64,000 nucleotides of DNA from Pterobdella sp. o SKG-2022 (GCA_964035795.1 OZ038327.1:126001-190000), one strand, 5' to 3'. Counted from the first letter of the stretch, positions 1 to 15,955 are shown. Translations and numbers: made by a program. Notes: generated by a model from the sequence alone, not told the origin.

Positions 1-78
1 TTAAAATTAGAATTGTTATTTTTGATACTATTATTGTTATTGTTAGCTTTATTATTGTTATTATTATGACCTTTAAAG

Positions 79-2879
79 ACAAGGGACCAGTATTCAGCCA
101 CATCAACACTACTTTTCTTGGCCTTACTACCATCAGGTGCATAATAATAATAACAACAATAATAAATAAAATTATATTAATAACAGCAGAAATAAAAATA
201 TAATAGTATTAAAATTAATAAATCAACAATAATAATAATAATAAAAACAACAATGCAACCTCTAGGTCGCACGGAGCAGAGGGGCAGTTCAAAGGAGAGT
301 TTGAAAAGTTGCAAGACGTCCACACTTCCGCATTCTCTCTGCTCCTCTCTCTTGGCAGGTTTAGATTATTATTATTATTGTTATTGTTTTTATTATTATT
401 ATTTCATTTTTACTGCACCACAATCTCCCATAAGATGGTTCGCCTTGAGATTGGAGTTGTTATGTGTGGTCATCATTTGTTTCGTTACCTTTGCTTCTGT
501 AGCTGCTGCCGACCGTGAGTGGAGAGTGGTGAGGTGAGGAGGTATAGCGAAAAAAACTAGAAGGGTAGGGGGGACTTCTGCGTCAAAATCTCAATCTTAA
601 ATGCAGATTCTACATATCTTTACACATCCTCTACGTTACCTATCGATCCCTCCTTCCTACCCCCCCCCCCCCCAATGTTCCATACTCACTCTCTTTTCAA
701 CCAAATTTTTAACTCACTTGCACTTCACTCTTTCCTATCTCACGCCACACCCCTACCTCACGCCACACCCCCACCAGAAATGGACGGAGGGAGACTAGGA
801 TTAAGTCTGACATACAGCATAACTCTTTTGTGGCTCTTTCAATGGGTTGTGAGGCAGAGTGCTGATGTCGATAACTTGGTGGGTGCTGCTGTGGGGCTGT
901 TTGTTATTATTATTATTTCTATTATTAAGATCATCATCATCATCCTTCAGATGACTCATGTTTCCCGCATCCTCGATTACACACAACTACCTCCCGAACA
1001 ACAAATCACATTCCGTCAAAGTAGGTTAAACAAAAAAGTTGACATAGAAAAACAAGCTTTGAAAGATGATAAGCCCAAAAGAACAGAAGAAGAGAAGTTA
1101 TTAAAAGACGGCCTGGGATTGGCTGATGGCTGGCCAACAGGAGGGAAGATAGAGTTCAGGAATGTGCGGTTGAAGTACAAAAGTTCTGGACCCCTCGTTT
1201 TCAAGAATTTGTCTTTCTGTGTGGCTCCTGGTCAGAAGGTCCACTCAATAGTTATAATAATAGTTATTACTATCATTGTTCATATAAACAACACCAGGTA
1301 GGGATAGTGGGCAGGACAGGCGCGGGAAAAAGTTCACTTTTGAACGTCATATTCAAAATGGCTTCGTTCGAAGGGTCGGTGTTGATCGATGACGTCAACA
1401 TCGACCTACTTCCGGTCTCTGTTCTCAGGAGTCGCGTTTCCATCATTCCTCAGGTGGGTTTATTATTATAGTTTTTATTAACTTTTTATTATTGTTTCGG
1501 TTTTTATTATCATTGTTTTAGTTATTATTATTATTTTTATTCTTATTATTATTATTTTTTTAATTATTATTTTTATCATTGTTTTTATTATTATTGTTAT
1601 TGTTTTTATTATTATCATCATCGATAATACGGCATCCCTCTTCCAGGACCAGCTGATATTGGATGGCACAGTGAGGGACAACATGGACCCAGAAGGACTG
1701 TATGAGGAGAGGCAGTTGAAAAGGGTTGTTGAGAAGGTGAGTGTTGAGTTTGTTGTTGTTGTCATCACCATTATTATTATTTTGTTTTTCTTGCCTACCT
1801 GTTTCCATCCAAAATAGCCATCCATAAATATGATGAAAATTATTTTTATTTTTATTATTATAATTACTGATATGGTACTCAGGTGAAGCTGGACAGGTTG
1901 GTTGCCAACCTAGATCATCATCTGGATGGGGGAGGAGTCAATCTCAGCTGTGGTCTGTGCTGTTGTGATAATGCCAATAATATCAATAATAATATTAATT
2001 ATACCAATAATAATAGCAACAGCATACCACCCACAGGAGAACAACAACTTCTGGGTCTTTCTCGAGTTCTTTTGAAGAACAACAAAATCTTATTGGTCGA
2101 TGAAGCTACTGCTAGAGTTGATCACGTGTGAGTGTGTGTGATGTCTTTGCGTGCGTGTGTTTTTAGAAAAATTTATAAAAACTAAAGCGGGAAACACAAA
2201 ATCATAACTACATATATTCATAAACCCACAACCATGACTAGACACATGTTATCATAAACATAACACACACACAGGACAGACAGTTTCATCCAATCAACTT
2301 TGAGAGAGAACTTCCGTGACATGACTGTTCTTATTATCGCTCATCGTATCAACACTGTTATCGACTGTGACCTCATTATGGTGAGTGGTGTAATGTGGTG
2401 TGGTGTGATGTGATGTGGTGTGGTGTGATGTGATGGGATGTGGTGTGTGCACTCACCCAGGTATTAGACAGAGGGATGATATCAGAGTTTGACACCCCCT
2501 TCAACCTCCTCAACAACTATCAAGGGCCATTCTATCAGCTAGCTGCTCAGGTGAGTGTTGTTATTACTATGATTCTTATTAATATTAGTTTTGTTATTAT
2601 TATTATTGTTTTATTGTTATTACTATGTTTAAGATTATTATTTTTCTTATTGTCACGATTATTATTGTTGATCGTGGTCGACATGCTCTCAGGTTTTTTG
2701 CCTCTTTTTATCAATATTATTATCTTTCTTCTTGTTATTTATTATTATTTTAATTATTCTTTTTATTATTATAATTATTATTATTATTCTTATTATTATT
2801 ATTTTTATTATGGGCATTGAAGGCGGGGGAGAGGGAGCTTGGTCGTTTCAAGAAGATCGCTGCATCAAAGCAACCATGA
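79..2879 (+). CDS. ABCC4-like: ABCC4/MRP4-like ABC transporter, 3' portion (partial)
   Basis: ATP-driven export pump of the plasma membrane; ABCC4 relatives export organic anions, cyclic nucleotides and drugs. I see twelve exons: 79-136, 266-358, 435-514, 778-878, 951-1238, 1298-1453, 1647-1736, 1883-1952, 2037-2127, 2275-2380, 2461-2550 and 2823-2879 (stop TGA). All have GT-AG borders and matching phases. The first four encode the end of the second transmembrane domain ([21 protein letters not shown]). The rest encode NBD2: Walker [11 protein letters not shown]-loop IIPQD, signature LSCGEQQ (usually LSVGQRQ in this family), Walker B ILLVDEA, H-loop IIAHR. The wording around Walker A ([20 protein letters not shown]) and RWFA is closest to ABCC4 as I know it. 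All NBD2 ATPase motifs are intact. The 5' part lies outside the window, and the start of the first exon (79 or 84) is uncertain. Introns are short and ATT-rich. Confidence 0.88.
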
Positions 2880-3860
2880 TTATTATTATTGTTATTATGG
2901 TTATTATTGTTATTATTATGATTTTTATTATTATTATTATTTTTATTCTTGACTTAGTTGTTAATTAGTAAGCCTCCCTAGTCTATTTGCCTAGTTAAAC
3001 CATTACTAAGGAGATAGGTAAGTAGATAGATAAGTAGGCAAATAAGTAGATAGATAAGTAGGTAGATATGTAGATAAATAAGGAGGTAGATAAGTAGATA
3101 GGTAAGTAGGTAGATAAGTAGATAGGTGATATTGTTTTATCGTTACGTAACTTTACTGCATGACGTCATCGTTTTTGAATTTTAGCGATGTGTTGTTTTG
3201 TTGTTATTGATTTTGTCTTTTTCTTTTTGTTTTTCAACATTCAATTCTGGGTCATTGATCTTGCTATTGCTCCGCCTATTTTTTTTGTTGCAATTTTTGT
3301 TTTTTTTTATTGTTATTTAACAGCTTGTTGATATTTGTTCATTTGATCAGTTGTCCACACAAAGTTTTCAAACAAATCTATCCTAGATAATTTTTATCTT
3401 ATTTTTTTTTTTTTTTCTAGCTAATTATGTTGATAATTAATATTCTCACAATCTCATATCTCACTTGGATTTCTTGAGTTCATATATACGCGTGTTCATA
3501 TGTATTTCCAAGTTAGATTCCATCCGCCCACACCATCTTACACCTTATCATTGTTCTTATTTACGATCTTTTTCCTGTTTTTATTGATTTTTGTTGATCT
3601 TTATTTTTGACCACTTGAACACCTTTCTCGGGATCTGATTGGGATTAAGCTTTTTGGGATATTTTTGAAGCTTTTTGACATTTTGTGAGATTATTTTTCA
3701 AAGTATTTTTTTCAAGATCCAATAAACCATTTTGTTTTTATTCGAACAAACCTCCATTTTGAATTAAAATATAAAGCCATTGTCTGCTGTTTGATCGACA
3801 TCATTATAACGTCATCGTTATCATAACCACCACATTATCATTATCATAACCACCTCACCA
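2880..3860. other. AT-rich 3' flank, no gene seen
   Basis: Downstream of the transporter stop there is an ATT-rich stretch, a degenerate AGTAGATA tetranucleotide tract (3000-3128), one full CRE-type palindrome TGACGTCA near 3163, and T-rich DNA. I see no exon-like segment. Confidence 0.5.
3000..3128. repeat. Degenerate AGTAGATA/GATA tetranucleotide tract
   Basis: About 130 bp of units such as AAGTAGATAGAT with frequent point variants. Simple-sequence origin. Confidence 0.8.
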
Positions 3861-4217
3861 TCATACTCTCACTCGATACAAATAATCATCATTATCTGCA
3901 AGCTGTTGCCTAGCAACCAGTTTTTTATGGTTTCTAGGCGACCAACTCCTTCTACCAAACCGGATGTACTTGTGGTTCTGCCTGGTGCTTCTCGCCAGGT
4001 TAACTACGTCATCATAAACTGCTTCGTTGCTGTTTGCTTGCTGGGCTGTTGTGATTAGTTGGTGAGGTGTGTGGAGCTCTTGTGGTTTATGTGAATAGTT
4101 ATTTTTGTTTATGTGAAGTGATGCACTTTTTATGTGGCATTCAAGACCTCGATATGTGGTATGGTGTGCTGAAGGTGGTGTGAGAGTGGAATGTATGTTG
4201 TCACGGTGACAATACAA
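3861..4217 (-). CDS. Possible RFamide-type neuropeptide precursor exon
   Basis: A 118-codon open frame on the minus strand. Its second half is more GC-balanced than its surroundings and reads like protein. It contains STRQNHKYIRFGRRSW: a peptide ending in YIRF, followed by the Gly amide donor and a dibasic RR cleavage site, the grammar of amidated RFamide precursors (YIRFamide peptides are known from flatworms). A plausible splice acceptor (ACAACAG) precedes AQQANSNEAV, so only about the last 60 residues may be coding. Against it: only one peptide copy, no signal peptide visible in this frame, and no upstream exon identified. It could be a chance frame. Confidence 0.3.
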   Translation of the reverse strand: MYCHRDNIHSTLTPPSAHHTTYRGLECHIKSASLHINKNNYSHKPQELHTPHQLITTAQQANSNEAVYDDVVNLARSTRQNHKYIRFGRRSWSPRNHKKLVARQQLADNDDYLYRVRV

Positions 4218-4488
4218 AATAATGATGATGATGTCAGCTGGTGTTGAGTGGCCATTACTGTATGTTACATCAAGATTGTTGTTGTTGTCATGGTTATTAT
4301 TATTGTTGTTATTAAGTTTATGATGATATTTTTATCATTGAGTGGTGATGTTTTGTTATCATTATTAATATGATGTTATAATTAATATTATTAGCTTTTT
4401 TATGATGATATTAAGAGTTTTTATGATATTATTTTTCTTATGATGCTTTTTCCGTTATTATATTTATGGTGATTTTAATTTTATGATA

Positions 4489-4880
4489 TTATTATTAGGA
4501 TGGTATGATGATATTATTCTCATTATTATGATGATATTATTCTCATTATTATGATGATATTATTCTCATTATTATGATGATATTATTCTCATTATTATGA
4601 TGATATTATTCTCATTATTATGATGATATTATTCTCATTATTATGATGATATTATTCTCATTATTATGATGATATTATTCTCATTATTATGATGATATTA
4701 TTCTCATTATTATGATGATATTATTCTCATTATTATGATGATATTATTCTCATTATTATGATGATATTATTCTCATTATTATGATGATATTATTCTCATT
4801 GTTATGATGATATTATTCTCATTATTATTATCATATTATTCTCATTATGATATTATTCTCATTATTATTATTATTATATT
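4489..4880. repeat. 23-bp minisatellite, about 15 copies
   Basis: Near-identical 23-bp units built on TTATGATGATATTATTCTCA, degenerating at the right end into ATT repeats. It aligns at 19 of 23 positions with the unit of the array at 22.6-23.3 kb. Confidence 0.95.
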
Positions 4881-4959
4881 ATTAGACTGGTAGGACGGGA
4901 ATCGAATGACATACCTTGTAAGGTAGAGCAGAGCAAACAAAAGATGAACAAGACGGTCT

Positions 4960-5040
4960 TTAAGGATGCCATCTGCTTATTATTATTTTGGTTATAGCGC
5001 TTAATAATATTTTTAATATTTTATTTTTATTATTTTACTA
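4960..5040 (-). mobile_element. Likely 3' tail remnant of a CR1/L2-type LINE or SINE
   Basis: On the minus strand the sequence reads AAGCGCTATAACC followed by AAAATAATAATAA. GCGCTATA plus an AAT tail matches the 3' end of the LINE at 7.3 kb (GCGCTATAAAATC plus AAT repeats). Only the terminal region is recognisable. Confidence 0.35.
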
Positions 5041-5199
5041 TTATTATGAATATCATAATTATTTTATTATTATTGTTGTTATTATATTATAACGACAGCA
5101 AATAAACCGCCAATGGGACTTACTCTGAGAAATATCTGTTTGCCTATCCTGCCGTTCGTCTCCTTTTATATGCCTCTGTGTGAACCAATGCTTTACCAG

Positions 5200-5204
5200 T
5201 GGTC

Positions 5205-5260
<56 letters not shown>

Positions 5261-5270
5261 GTTGTTGTTA
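5200..5270. repeat. (TTA)n microsatellite
   Basis: A nearly pure TTA run of about 55 bp, then GTT units. No coding significance. Confidence 0.9.
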
Positions 5271-5344
5271 CTGTTATCATTATTCTTTAATATAGTTTTA
5301 TTGGTATTTTTAAAATTATTTAAAGTGTTTAAAAACATTTTGCA

Positions 5345-5790
5345 CACAAAATCACAACAACACACACAAATCATAACAACACACACAAATCACAACAACA
5401 CACACAAATCACAACAACACACAAAAATCACAACAACACACACAAATCACCACAACACACAAAAATCACAACAACACACACAAATCACCACAACACACAA
5501 AAATCACAACAACACACACAAATCATAACAACACACACAAATCACAACAACACACACAAATCACAACAACACACAAAAATCACAACAACACACAAATCAC
5601 CACAACACACAAAAATCACAACAACACACACAAATCACCACAACACACAAAAATCACAACAACACACACAAATCATAACAACACACACAAATCACAACAA
5701 CACACACAAATCATAACAACACACACAAATCACAACAACACACAAAAATCACAACACACACAAATCACAACAACACACACAAAATCACAA
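5345..5790. repeat. 19-bp minisatellite, about 23 copies
   Basis: Units of AATCACAACAACACACACA with two recurring variants (ACACAAAA for ACACACAA, and CACC for CAAC). The variants alternate in patches, which suggests block duplication inside the array. Confidence 0.92.
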
Positions 5791-5926
5791 CAAAAACACG
5801 CACACACATCATTACACAAATCCATCGAACTCTATCCCACCACCCATTTTTAAACCACATTCATCCCATCGCTACCCTCTTTCCCTCACTCCCCTCAAAA
5901 ACCCTCCTTCTACCACCCTCATAAAG

Positions 5927-5990
5927 CCAATCACAAGAGGGTCTCCGAGGGGTTTCGCCTTCAAAGCATCCTACCTCAACAACAGATCAG
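5927..5990 (+). CDS. Possible isolated coding exon
   Basis: A 64-bp segment with acceptor CCCTCATAAAG and donor CAG/GTGTAT encodes PITRGSPRGFAFKASYLNNR. Its base composition is unlike the flanking DNA. I found no phase-compatible partner exon and do not recognise the peptide. Confidence 0.22.
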
Positions 5991-7329
5991 GTGTATCAAT
6001 ATCCACTGTGTATGTCTTTGTCCTGCTCCTTTGGTCTGTATGTACCTTTCAGTTTTGCTCGTTTGATATTTTGTGTATTCATAAGTTTTTCTCTTTATTT
6101 TTGTGTGTCTTTCAGTTTTGTTGTTTTGATTCTATTTATCTGAGCCTTCTCCATTTTTAATTCACTTTTCTCCCTCTTATTTTGATCTTCTTTTCATACG
6201 TCTCTTCTTTCACATTCTTTCTCGTAAATTTTTCATGAATTGATTCTATTGCATATATCAGTTGTAGGCTTCTTTTTCGTCACACATCCCACATGTGTTT
6301 TTGCATCCCACATGTGTTTTTGCATCCCATATATCATGAGTTTCAGCTCTTTTACATATGTATTCCAAGTTCAGTCCTGCCTCACACGCCAAAGCATATT
6401 CTTATTATATTATGACCCGGTGGTTCTCAGTGGCACACCGATCGGTGTTCCAGGTTGGCACTTTTCCACCATGGTTGTTTGTTGTGGAAGTGTTTTGTCG
6501 CTTCAGTTTTTATTTTGTTTCCATTTTATATTTCATTAAATCATACATTAGTAATATTTGAAATATTATTATTCATTCCTTTTGATAATAATAAATATTG
6601 TTCTTTGGAGTAATACTGATTTTAAAACTTGCAAATATTTTCCGAAATAATATTCCATTAAATATGACATATTTAAAAAATATTAATAATTTTAATATAA
6701 TATACAAAAGTCATAAATTATGAGACTAGCAAGGATTATCTCATCCCACTTTTAAACGATTCAAATTAATTTCACTTTTAATATATCTCTATGATTTATG
6801 ATCTTTGGGGCAAAATTTTTTGGGGTTTTGTGTAAAAATAAATTCCATTCAAACGGAAGTAGACGGTAAAGTTTATCGATTTTTCTATTTTGATATTATT
6901 ATTGATATTAATGTTATTGTTATTAATATTATTGTTTTACATATAATTGAAAAATAATAAAAAGTTAAGTTTTCGAATGGCAGTCGCTACCGGAAAGAGC
7001 TTAAAAGACGGAAAAGGTACTTATTATTTTTATTATTTATTTTTGCTGTTATATGCATTCTTATTCACTTAGATCTTTTTGTGAAGAGTATTATTGTTAT
7101 GCTTCTCATTTTTATTATTATTAATATTATAAGTTTTTATTATTATTATTTTTTTTTTAATTCTAAATTAGCTTCTTCATGGATGAGTTTATTTGGCTTG
7201 AAGTAACTCTCTGCAGTCGCTTATTATTACTGTTTATTTGATTTAATATTTTTTATTTATTTTTAATTTAAAAAATTTTAATTTTCCAGTTTAATATTTT
7301 AATATTTATTATAATTATTATTATTAAGA
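5991..7329. other. AT-rich DNA, no gene seen
   Basis: T-rich, then ATT-rich sequence. A 19-bp phrase (ACATGTGTTTTTGCATCCC) is repeated near 6290-6330. Nothing here supports a gene. Confidence 0.5.
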
Positions 7330-7390
7330 TTTTATAGCGCACAGTTATCAATTCAAGATTGCTTCAGAGGCGCTCAAGGTTTGTAAGAGA

Positions 7391-10260
7391 TTATGACTTG
7401 GGATGTTTATGGTATAAGTAAGTGTTCAAAAGTTTGCGAAAGTTCATGAGAGAAGGCGATGAGCGCAAGTTAAAAGAAAGTGAATTCCACAGACGTGGAG
7501 CCTGGTGAGAAAAAGAGCGACTAGTAAACAAGCCTGAAGAAACAGGTTGATGAAGCTGGAGACCAGAGTGCAAGGATCTGAGTGGTTGACGTGTGTCTGA
7601 TTGACAAAAGATCAAAAAGATAAGCGGGTTGTTCAAGCTTGAGAGTGCATGCAATGAGCCAAAGTAATTTAAACTTGCCTCTTTGGGAGACAAGTAGCCA
7701 GTGCAAACGATCAAGACAGTCGCTGGAAGAGCTGAAATAATCAGCTTGAAGAACCGTTTTGGCCGCGTGGTTTTGGAGGGCTTGAAGTTTGCATAAAAGA
7801 TAGTTTGGCTGCAGGCAAAGGAAAGAATTACAGTAGTCCAATCTGGAAAGAACTAGTGAGATAAAGAGGGCATTAGCAGTGGAAAGAGGTAAGAATTTGC
7901 GTACTTGTTTTATGGCATAGATATGGAAATTGGAAGATTGGATTATTTGCGAAATAAAGTGAGCAAAGTTCAAATTTGAATCTAAGGTAACACCTAAGAT
8001 TTTGAGCTTGGAAGATATAGGAAGTGTGGTGCCGTCGAGAGTTTCCACAGAAGAGAGATTTTATTTTGCTAAAAGACGAGAGCTGCCGACAAACATCACC
8101 TCACTCTTATTAGGGTTTAGTTTCAGTAGGCTTTGGAAAAACCTGAAGTTTAGAGCGGAAAGACGACTGGTTAATTTGAGAAGAGGGGGGCTAAGATCTG
8201 GGTGAGAGACTGCGGTGAAGAGTGATGTCATCAGCGAACTGGTGAAAAAGCAAGTCGTGCTGTACAATAATGCTACACATGGGTGATGTATAAAGAGAGA
8301 AGAGAATTGGTCCCAGATTGGAGCCCTGCGGCACGCCTTAGTTGAGTGATGTAAAAGAAGAGAAATTGTCCATTTTAACGAACTGAGAACGTTGAGAAAG
8401 GTAAGAGCGAAACCAAGAAAGAGCGAGATCAGAAAGTGTCTATTCAAAATATCAATTAAGATATTGTGATCGAGTGTCAAAAGCAGCAGAAAGGTCTAGC
8501 GAAACCAAAACGGCCGCATGTCCAGTAGCGCAGATGTTGCGAAGACTGTCAGTGATGCGTAAGAGTGTGGTTTCTGTTGAGTGGTGCTTGCGATATGCTG
8601 ATTGGAAAGGATTAAAACTAGGAGATGATGAAACGTGAGAAGTTATTCTGGAATGAACGAGTCTTTCGATAATTTTTGAAATGGTGCTCAAGTTAGAAAT
8701 AGGGCGGTAGTTCGAAGGAATGGTAGGGTCCAAATTGCCTTTCTTAAGCAAAGGGAAAACTTGTGGTGTTTTAAAGGAAGCGGGGAATATTGCTTGTGAA
8801 AAAAACAAGTTGGTAAGTTTGGAAATTATTGGAGCAAAGAGGTGAGAAAAGCGTTTTAAAGTGGATTAAGTCTAATGGAGAAGCTTTGTTGGGTAAAGAG
8901 CGAATTAGCCTACTAACTTCTTCAATACTGACAAATGAAAAATAAGAGAGTGGTGTTCGATTGTGTGGTAGAATAGGGTCTGTGCAGCGCAAAATGGACG
9001 TTGGCAAAGATTTGTGAATAAGAGCGATTTTCTCTTCAAAAATGCTACTAAAGGTATTCACAAGATTGATAGCTTCTGAAGAGCTGCGTGGCGGAGAAGG
9101 AGGAGATCTATGTAGGATGGAGTTGGCAGTTTTCCAAAAAACTTTCGACTTTGGTTTGACAGATGCAAGCATGTTGTTAAAATAATCAGCACGGGATTTG
9201 AAGATGAGAGCGCGAGCAGTCTTCCGAGATTCCTTGAGGGCAGCAAGAAGACTGGCTGGAACAGGCTTGGATGACCTTAACGATAAGGAAATTTTTCTCT
9301 CAAGTTTTCGTCTTTTTCTTTTGGCGGCAATGGCGTCAGTTGATATGTTGTGATGGGAATGACTGCTGGGGCGAAAGATGTGGGTGCGAAAAGGGGCGTG
9401 GTGGTCGATAAGTGATTGAAAAGAGTTGTTCATTGTTGTAAGAAACTCTTCAACTGGAACATCAGAAAGGTTAGTTAGTGTATTATGGATATGTCTGAGA
9501 TCTTTCTTGAAGACAGTATCATCAAAGTTTTCAAAGGAGCGGGAAATTACAATGCGAGGGGGAAGGGGATGAGGGGCGAGGTTGAGACTGCATAAAATAA
9601 GATAGTGATTGGAGTCAAAAGTTTCTCTGCCGATTTCTTGTATGAGATGACTTTTAGGTTATGGAGTAATTATGAGGTCAAGGATGTTACCAAGTCTGTG
9701 GGTGAGGAAGTTTATGTGCTGGACCAGCTCAAGTTCATGTAAAAGAGCACTGAGCGGGTTGTCATGAGACGTACAATTTGGGGTGTTGAAATCACCAGCC
9801 AATATAAAATTTGAAGAAAGAAAATGAAAGAAATAGAGATGAGACGTGAGCTCGCAGATAAAATTGCCGGTGTTTGGAGGACGGTAGATCACCGATAGAA
9901 ACAAACACTGTGACGAAAAAGAAACTTTGGCTGTCAATGATTCAAAAGGAGTGGGACGGAGATTTAATGGCATCCAATCTAATGGAGTTTCTGGAAATTA
10001 CAGAAATACCTCCACCTCGTTTACCAATGGGTCAGTGTGAGTGCAAGACATGAAAGCCATGAGGCACAATGTCATATTTTGTGGCATTGTCTGCGTTTTC
10101 AGGAATCCAAGTTTCCTTCAAAGCAATAATGTCAAGTTTAAGAGAAAGGATAGTATCGAGTATAATAAAAGATTTACTACGGGTAGACCTAGGATTGAGA
10201 AGAGCGAATTTAGTAGACAAAGGTACATTGTGGACTTTAGGATAAGAGGCTGACCGTCAT
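7391..10260 (-). pseudogene. LINE ORF2 (endonuclease and reverse transcriptase), broken
   Basis: Fragments in shifting frames. Endonuclease: SLKLDIIALKETW at 10.1-10.2 kb, and VIYRPPNTG and FILAGDFNTP at 9.75-9.9 kb. RT: VFPLLKKGNLDP, NYRPISNLS, IIERLVHSRI, FNPFQSAYRKHHSTETTLL, SLDLSAAFDT, the FADDITL box, and NKSEVMFVG at about 8.1 kb. C-terminal region: LKILGVTLDSNLNF, SRLDYCNSFL, RLHWLLVSQR, APRLWNSLS. Several +1/-1 shifts separate these blocks, so no intact enzyme is encoded. The motif order shows a single colinear insertion. Confidence 0.85.
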
Positions 10261-10301
10261 TCCTAAGCCGTACGTCCCATCTTGAGACGCACTTGTTGTT
10301 T

Positions 10302-11620
10302 TTAAAGGGGACAAGAGGAGGATGTTGTGACGTGGTCATGGCAAGAACGCTTTGATTTAAAGCAGGGAACACAAAAGGAAGGAGAGGTTTTAGGGCAGTT
10401 GTCAGACGAATGGTCTTTGCCGCAGTGCTCACATACTCTAGCATTTTGGCACTTAGATATGTTATGACCATAAGTCTGACAATTCAGACATCTAGTTGGA
10501 TGCATGCGAGAGTGGAAAGGGAATCTACCAAAAGGGAGATGTACATTCTTGGACTTGTTCAGCATGGGAAAAACATTGCTTGGAACTTGGATAAGCCAGT
10601 CACGAGTAGAAGGGTTTCGTGCTTTAGGCCTGTGCCTAAAGGCATGGAAAGCGCTGGGATCAACAGATGGAAAGAAGAGATTGAAAGAGGTTTCAAGTTT
10701 CTCATTAGTAACTCATGTCGGTAGTCCCAAGACGGTGATTGTTGTATTCAAAAGAACTGGGTCGTGGAGGCGTATGTTGGGAAGAGAAGAAAGGAAAAGT
10801 TTGGCATCCTTGAGTGAATCAGCAGAGTCAGCTTCCCAGACAACAGCATCAGTAGACTCGCGAACGTGCTTAGGAAAAGATTTAAAGGCTTTTTGTGAAA
10901 AGTTAATGGACGAATCTTTTGAAAAATTCACTAGAAGTCTCACCTGTGGTTGAGATAACTTTGGTGGAATGTTTAATAATGGTTGGGGTTTTTTCAATAG
11001 AAGGGATTTTATGTTGGATGGGGGAGGAGTGAGTTTGAAATTTTGTTAGTGGATGGATGAGAGAGGGTGTGCATGTCTTTTGATTTGACAATAGTGCTGT
11101 CAGTAGGTTGAGATGAGTTAGTAGTAAGAATAGATATGGTTGAATTGGTTGGTGTCAATGATTCTAGGGAAATTAATGATAGAAAATTATTAATTGAGCT
11201 AAGCGATGAAGTGGTTGTAGAAGCAGAAAGTGAAGAGCTTGAAGATGTCTTGCTTGTAGATGAAGTTAAAGAAGTTGTTGAAGCTGAGGTTGATCAACAC
11301 GTAGTAATAGGAGATGAACTGGTCGAAGAGGTGGCTGAAGTTGAACTAGTCGAAGAGGTGGTTGAACATGAGCTATTTGAGAAAAAGGTGGTAGCTGGAG
11401 GAAATGTAGAAGAAGAAGTAATTGAAAGAGATGGAATGGTCAAACAAAAAGATAAAGATAAAGTGGTCGAGGAAGTATGGATTGCTGATTGAGATGTTGA
11501 AGATGTAGTCGTCTTCGGTTTTCGCTCTCTTTTTTTGGGAACCGAGGATTCCTCAGACTTTAAAAAGTCTAAGACATTGCTACGTAATGTTGGAAGTGAT
11601 GCTTGGAGAGATGGGATTGG
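10302..11620 (-). pseudogene. LINE ORF1 (gag-like, CCHC zinc knuckles), broken
   Basis: The C-terminal part has CLNCQTYGHNISKC (CX2CX4HX4C), CEHCGKDHSSDNC (CX2CX3HX4C) and a third Cys/His cluster, CVPCFKSKRSCHDH, as in nucleic-acid-binding ORF1 proteins of CR1/Jockey-type LINEs. Upstream are VLGLPT and RDWLIQVPSN, then a long Ser/Thr-rich N-terminal region starting near LDFLKSEESSVPKKRER. At least one in-frame stop interrupts the Ser/Thr-rich part and another follows VLGLPT. The 118-codon plus-strand frame at 11,136-11,492 is only the antisense of this region. Confidence 0.75.
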
Positions 11621-11810
11621 TCATGTGATGGTGGAAGTGCACAGATATCAATCGTTCCTCACAAAAGTGGTGATCTGAGTTTAACAAATTGCACTTTGTC
11701 ACAAATATTTGGCCACCTCGAAGTTGGCCAAAGATTCAAATTTACAACGCTGGTTGTTATGAACACAAAGTTAGTGTTCCTTTTGAAAGTTTTTTGCTAT
11801 CATTATCACC

Positions 11811-12034
11811 ATCTCCTCCTCCTCCTCCTCCTCCTCCTCCTCCTCCTCCTCCTCCTCCTCCTCCTCCTCCTCCTCCTCCTCCTCCTCCTCCTCCTCCTCC
11901 TCCTCCTCCTCCTCCTCCTCCTCCTCCTCCTCCTCCTCCTCCTCCTCCTCCTCCTCCTCCTCCTCCTCCTCCTCCTCCTCCTCCTCCTCCTCCTCCTCCT
12001 CCTCCTCCTCCTCCTCCTCCTCCTCCTCCTCCTC
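11811..12034. repeat. Pure (CTC)n / (GAG)n tract, about 220 bp
   Basis: Uninterrupted CTC trinucleotides, all pyrimidine on the plus strand. They adjoin the 5' end of the LINE. This gives open polyLeu, polyPro, polyGlu and polyArg frames that are not genes. Confidence 0.97.
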
Positions 12035-12268
12035 CTTTTCATCTTTACACACATCCGGTAATATACAACTTATTCCCCCTCTTCAACATCATTATCTCAT
12101 GCCATTACTAACATCATTCCATTATCTTTTTAATTATTATTATTTTTAATCGTTATTGTACATTATTATCGTTATTTTTGATAATTATTATTATTGTTAT
12201 TACGAATATTATTATTATTATTTTGTAGCGTTAGTTGAACCGATTAAGATGGCTAATGATTTTGAATA

Positions 12269-15791
<3,523 letters not shown>

Positions 15792-15955
15792 GGGTTGGTG
15801 GATGGATGGTGGGGGGAGGGGGGGGGGGTGGAGGTGGATGATTGAGAGATAGATGGATAAGAAAGGGATAGATGAATGGTGGGGAGATGGATGGATGGTG
15901 GTTTTGAAGTAGGTGATGATGATGATGACCTGGTTCTTTTTGCATTGATGCGTCG

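Larger units (their letters stand above)
7330..11770 (-). mobile_element. Degenerate non-LTR retrotransposon, CR1/L2-like
   Basis: One near full-length copy, read right to left. Order on the minus strand: Ser/Thr-rich ORF1 with CCHC knuckles (11.6-10.3 kb), an endonuclease (10.25-9.66 kb), a reverse transcriptase with FADD at about 8.24 kb, and a C-terminal region with SRLDYCNS, RLHWL and APRLWNSLS, typical of the CR1/L2 group. The 3' end is GCGCTATAAAATC plus AAT repeats near 7.33 kb, the tail style of L2-type elements. The 5' border is not sharp; recognisable sequence fades by about 11.77 kb, just before a (TCC)n tract. Frameshifts and stops break both ORFs, so it is inactive. Confidence 0.85.

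Noticed and set aside
6240..6561. Two overlapping frames of 67-99 codons with hydrophobic stretches
   Set aside because: T-rich translation without splice sites, and no protein-like islands.
11136..11492. Plus-strand 118-codon acidic frame (VVEAESEELEDVLL)
   Set aside because: It is antisense to the Ser/Thr-rich N-terminal part of LINE ORF1.
11603..12111. PolyLeu, polyPro, polyGlu and polyArg frames
   Set aside because: Translation of the (CTC)n microsatellite only.
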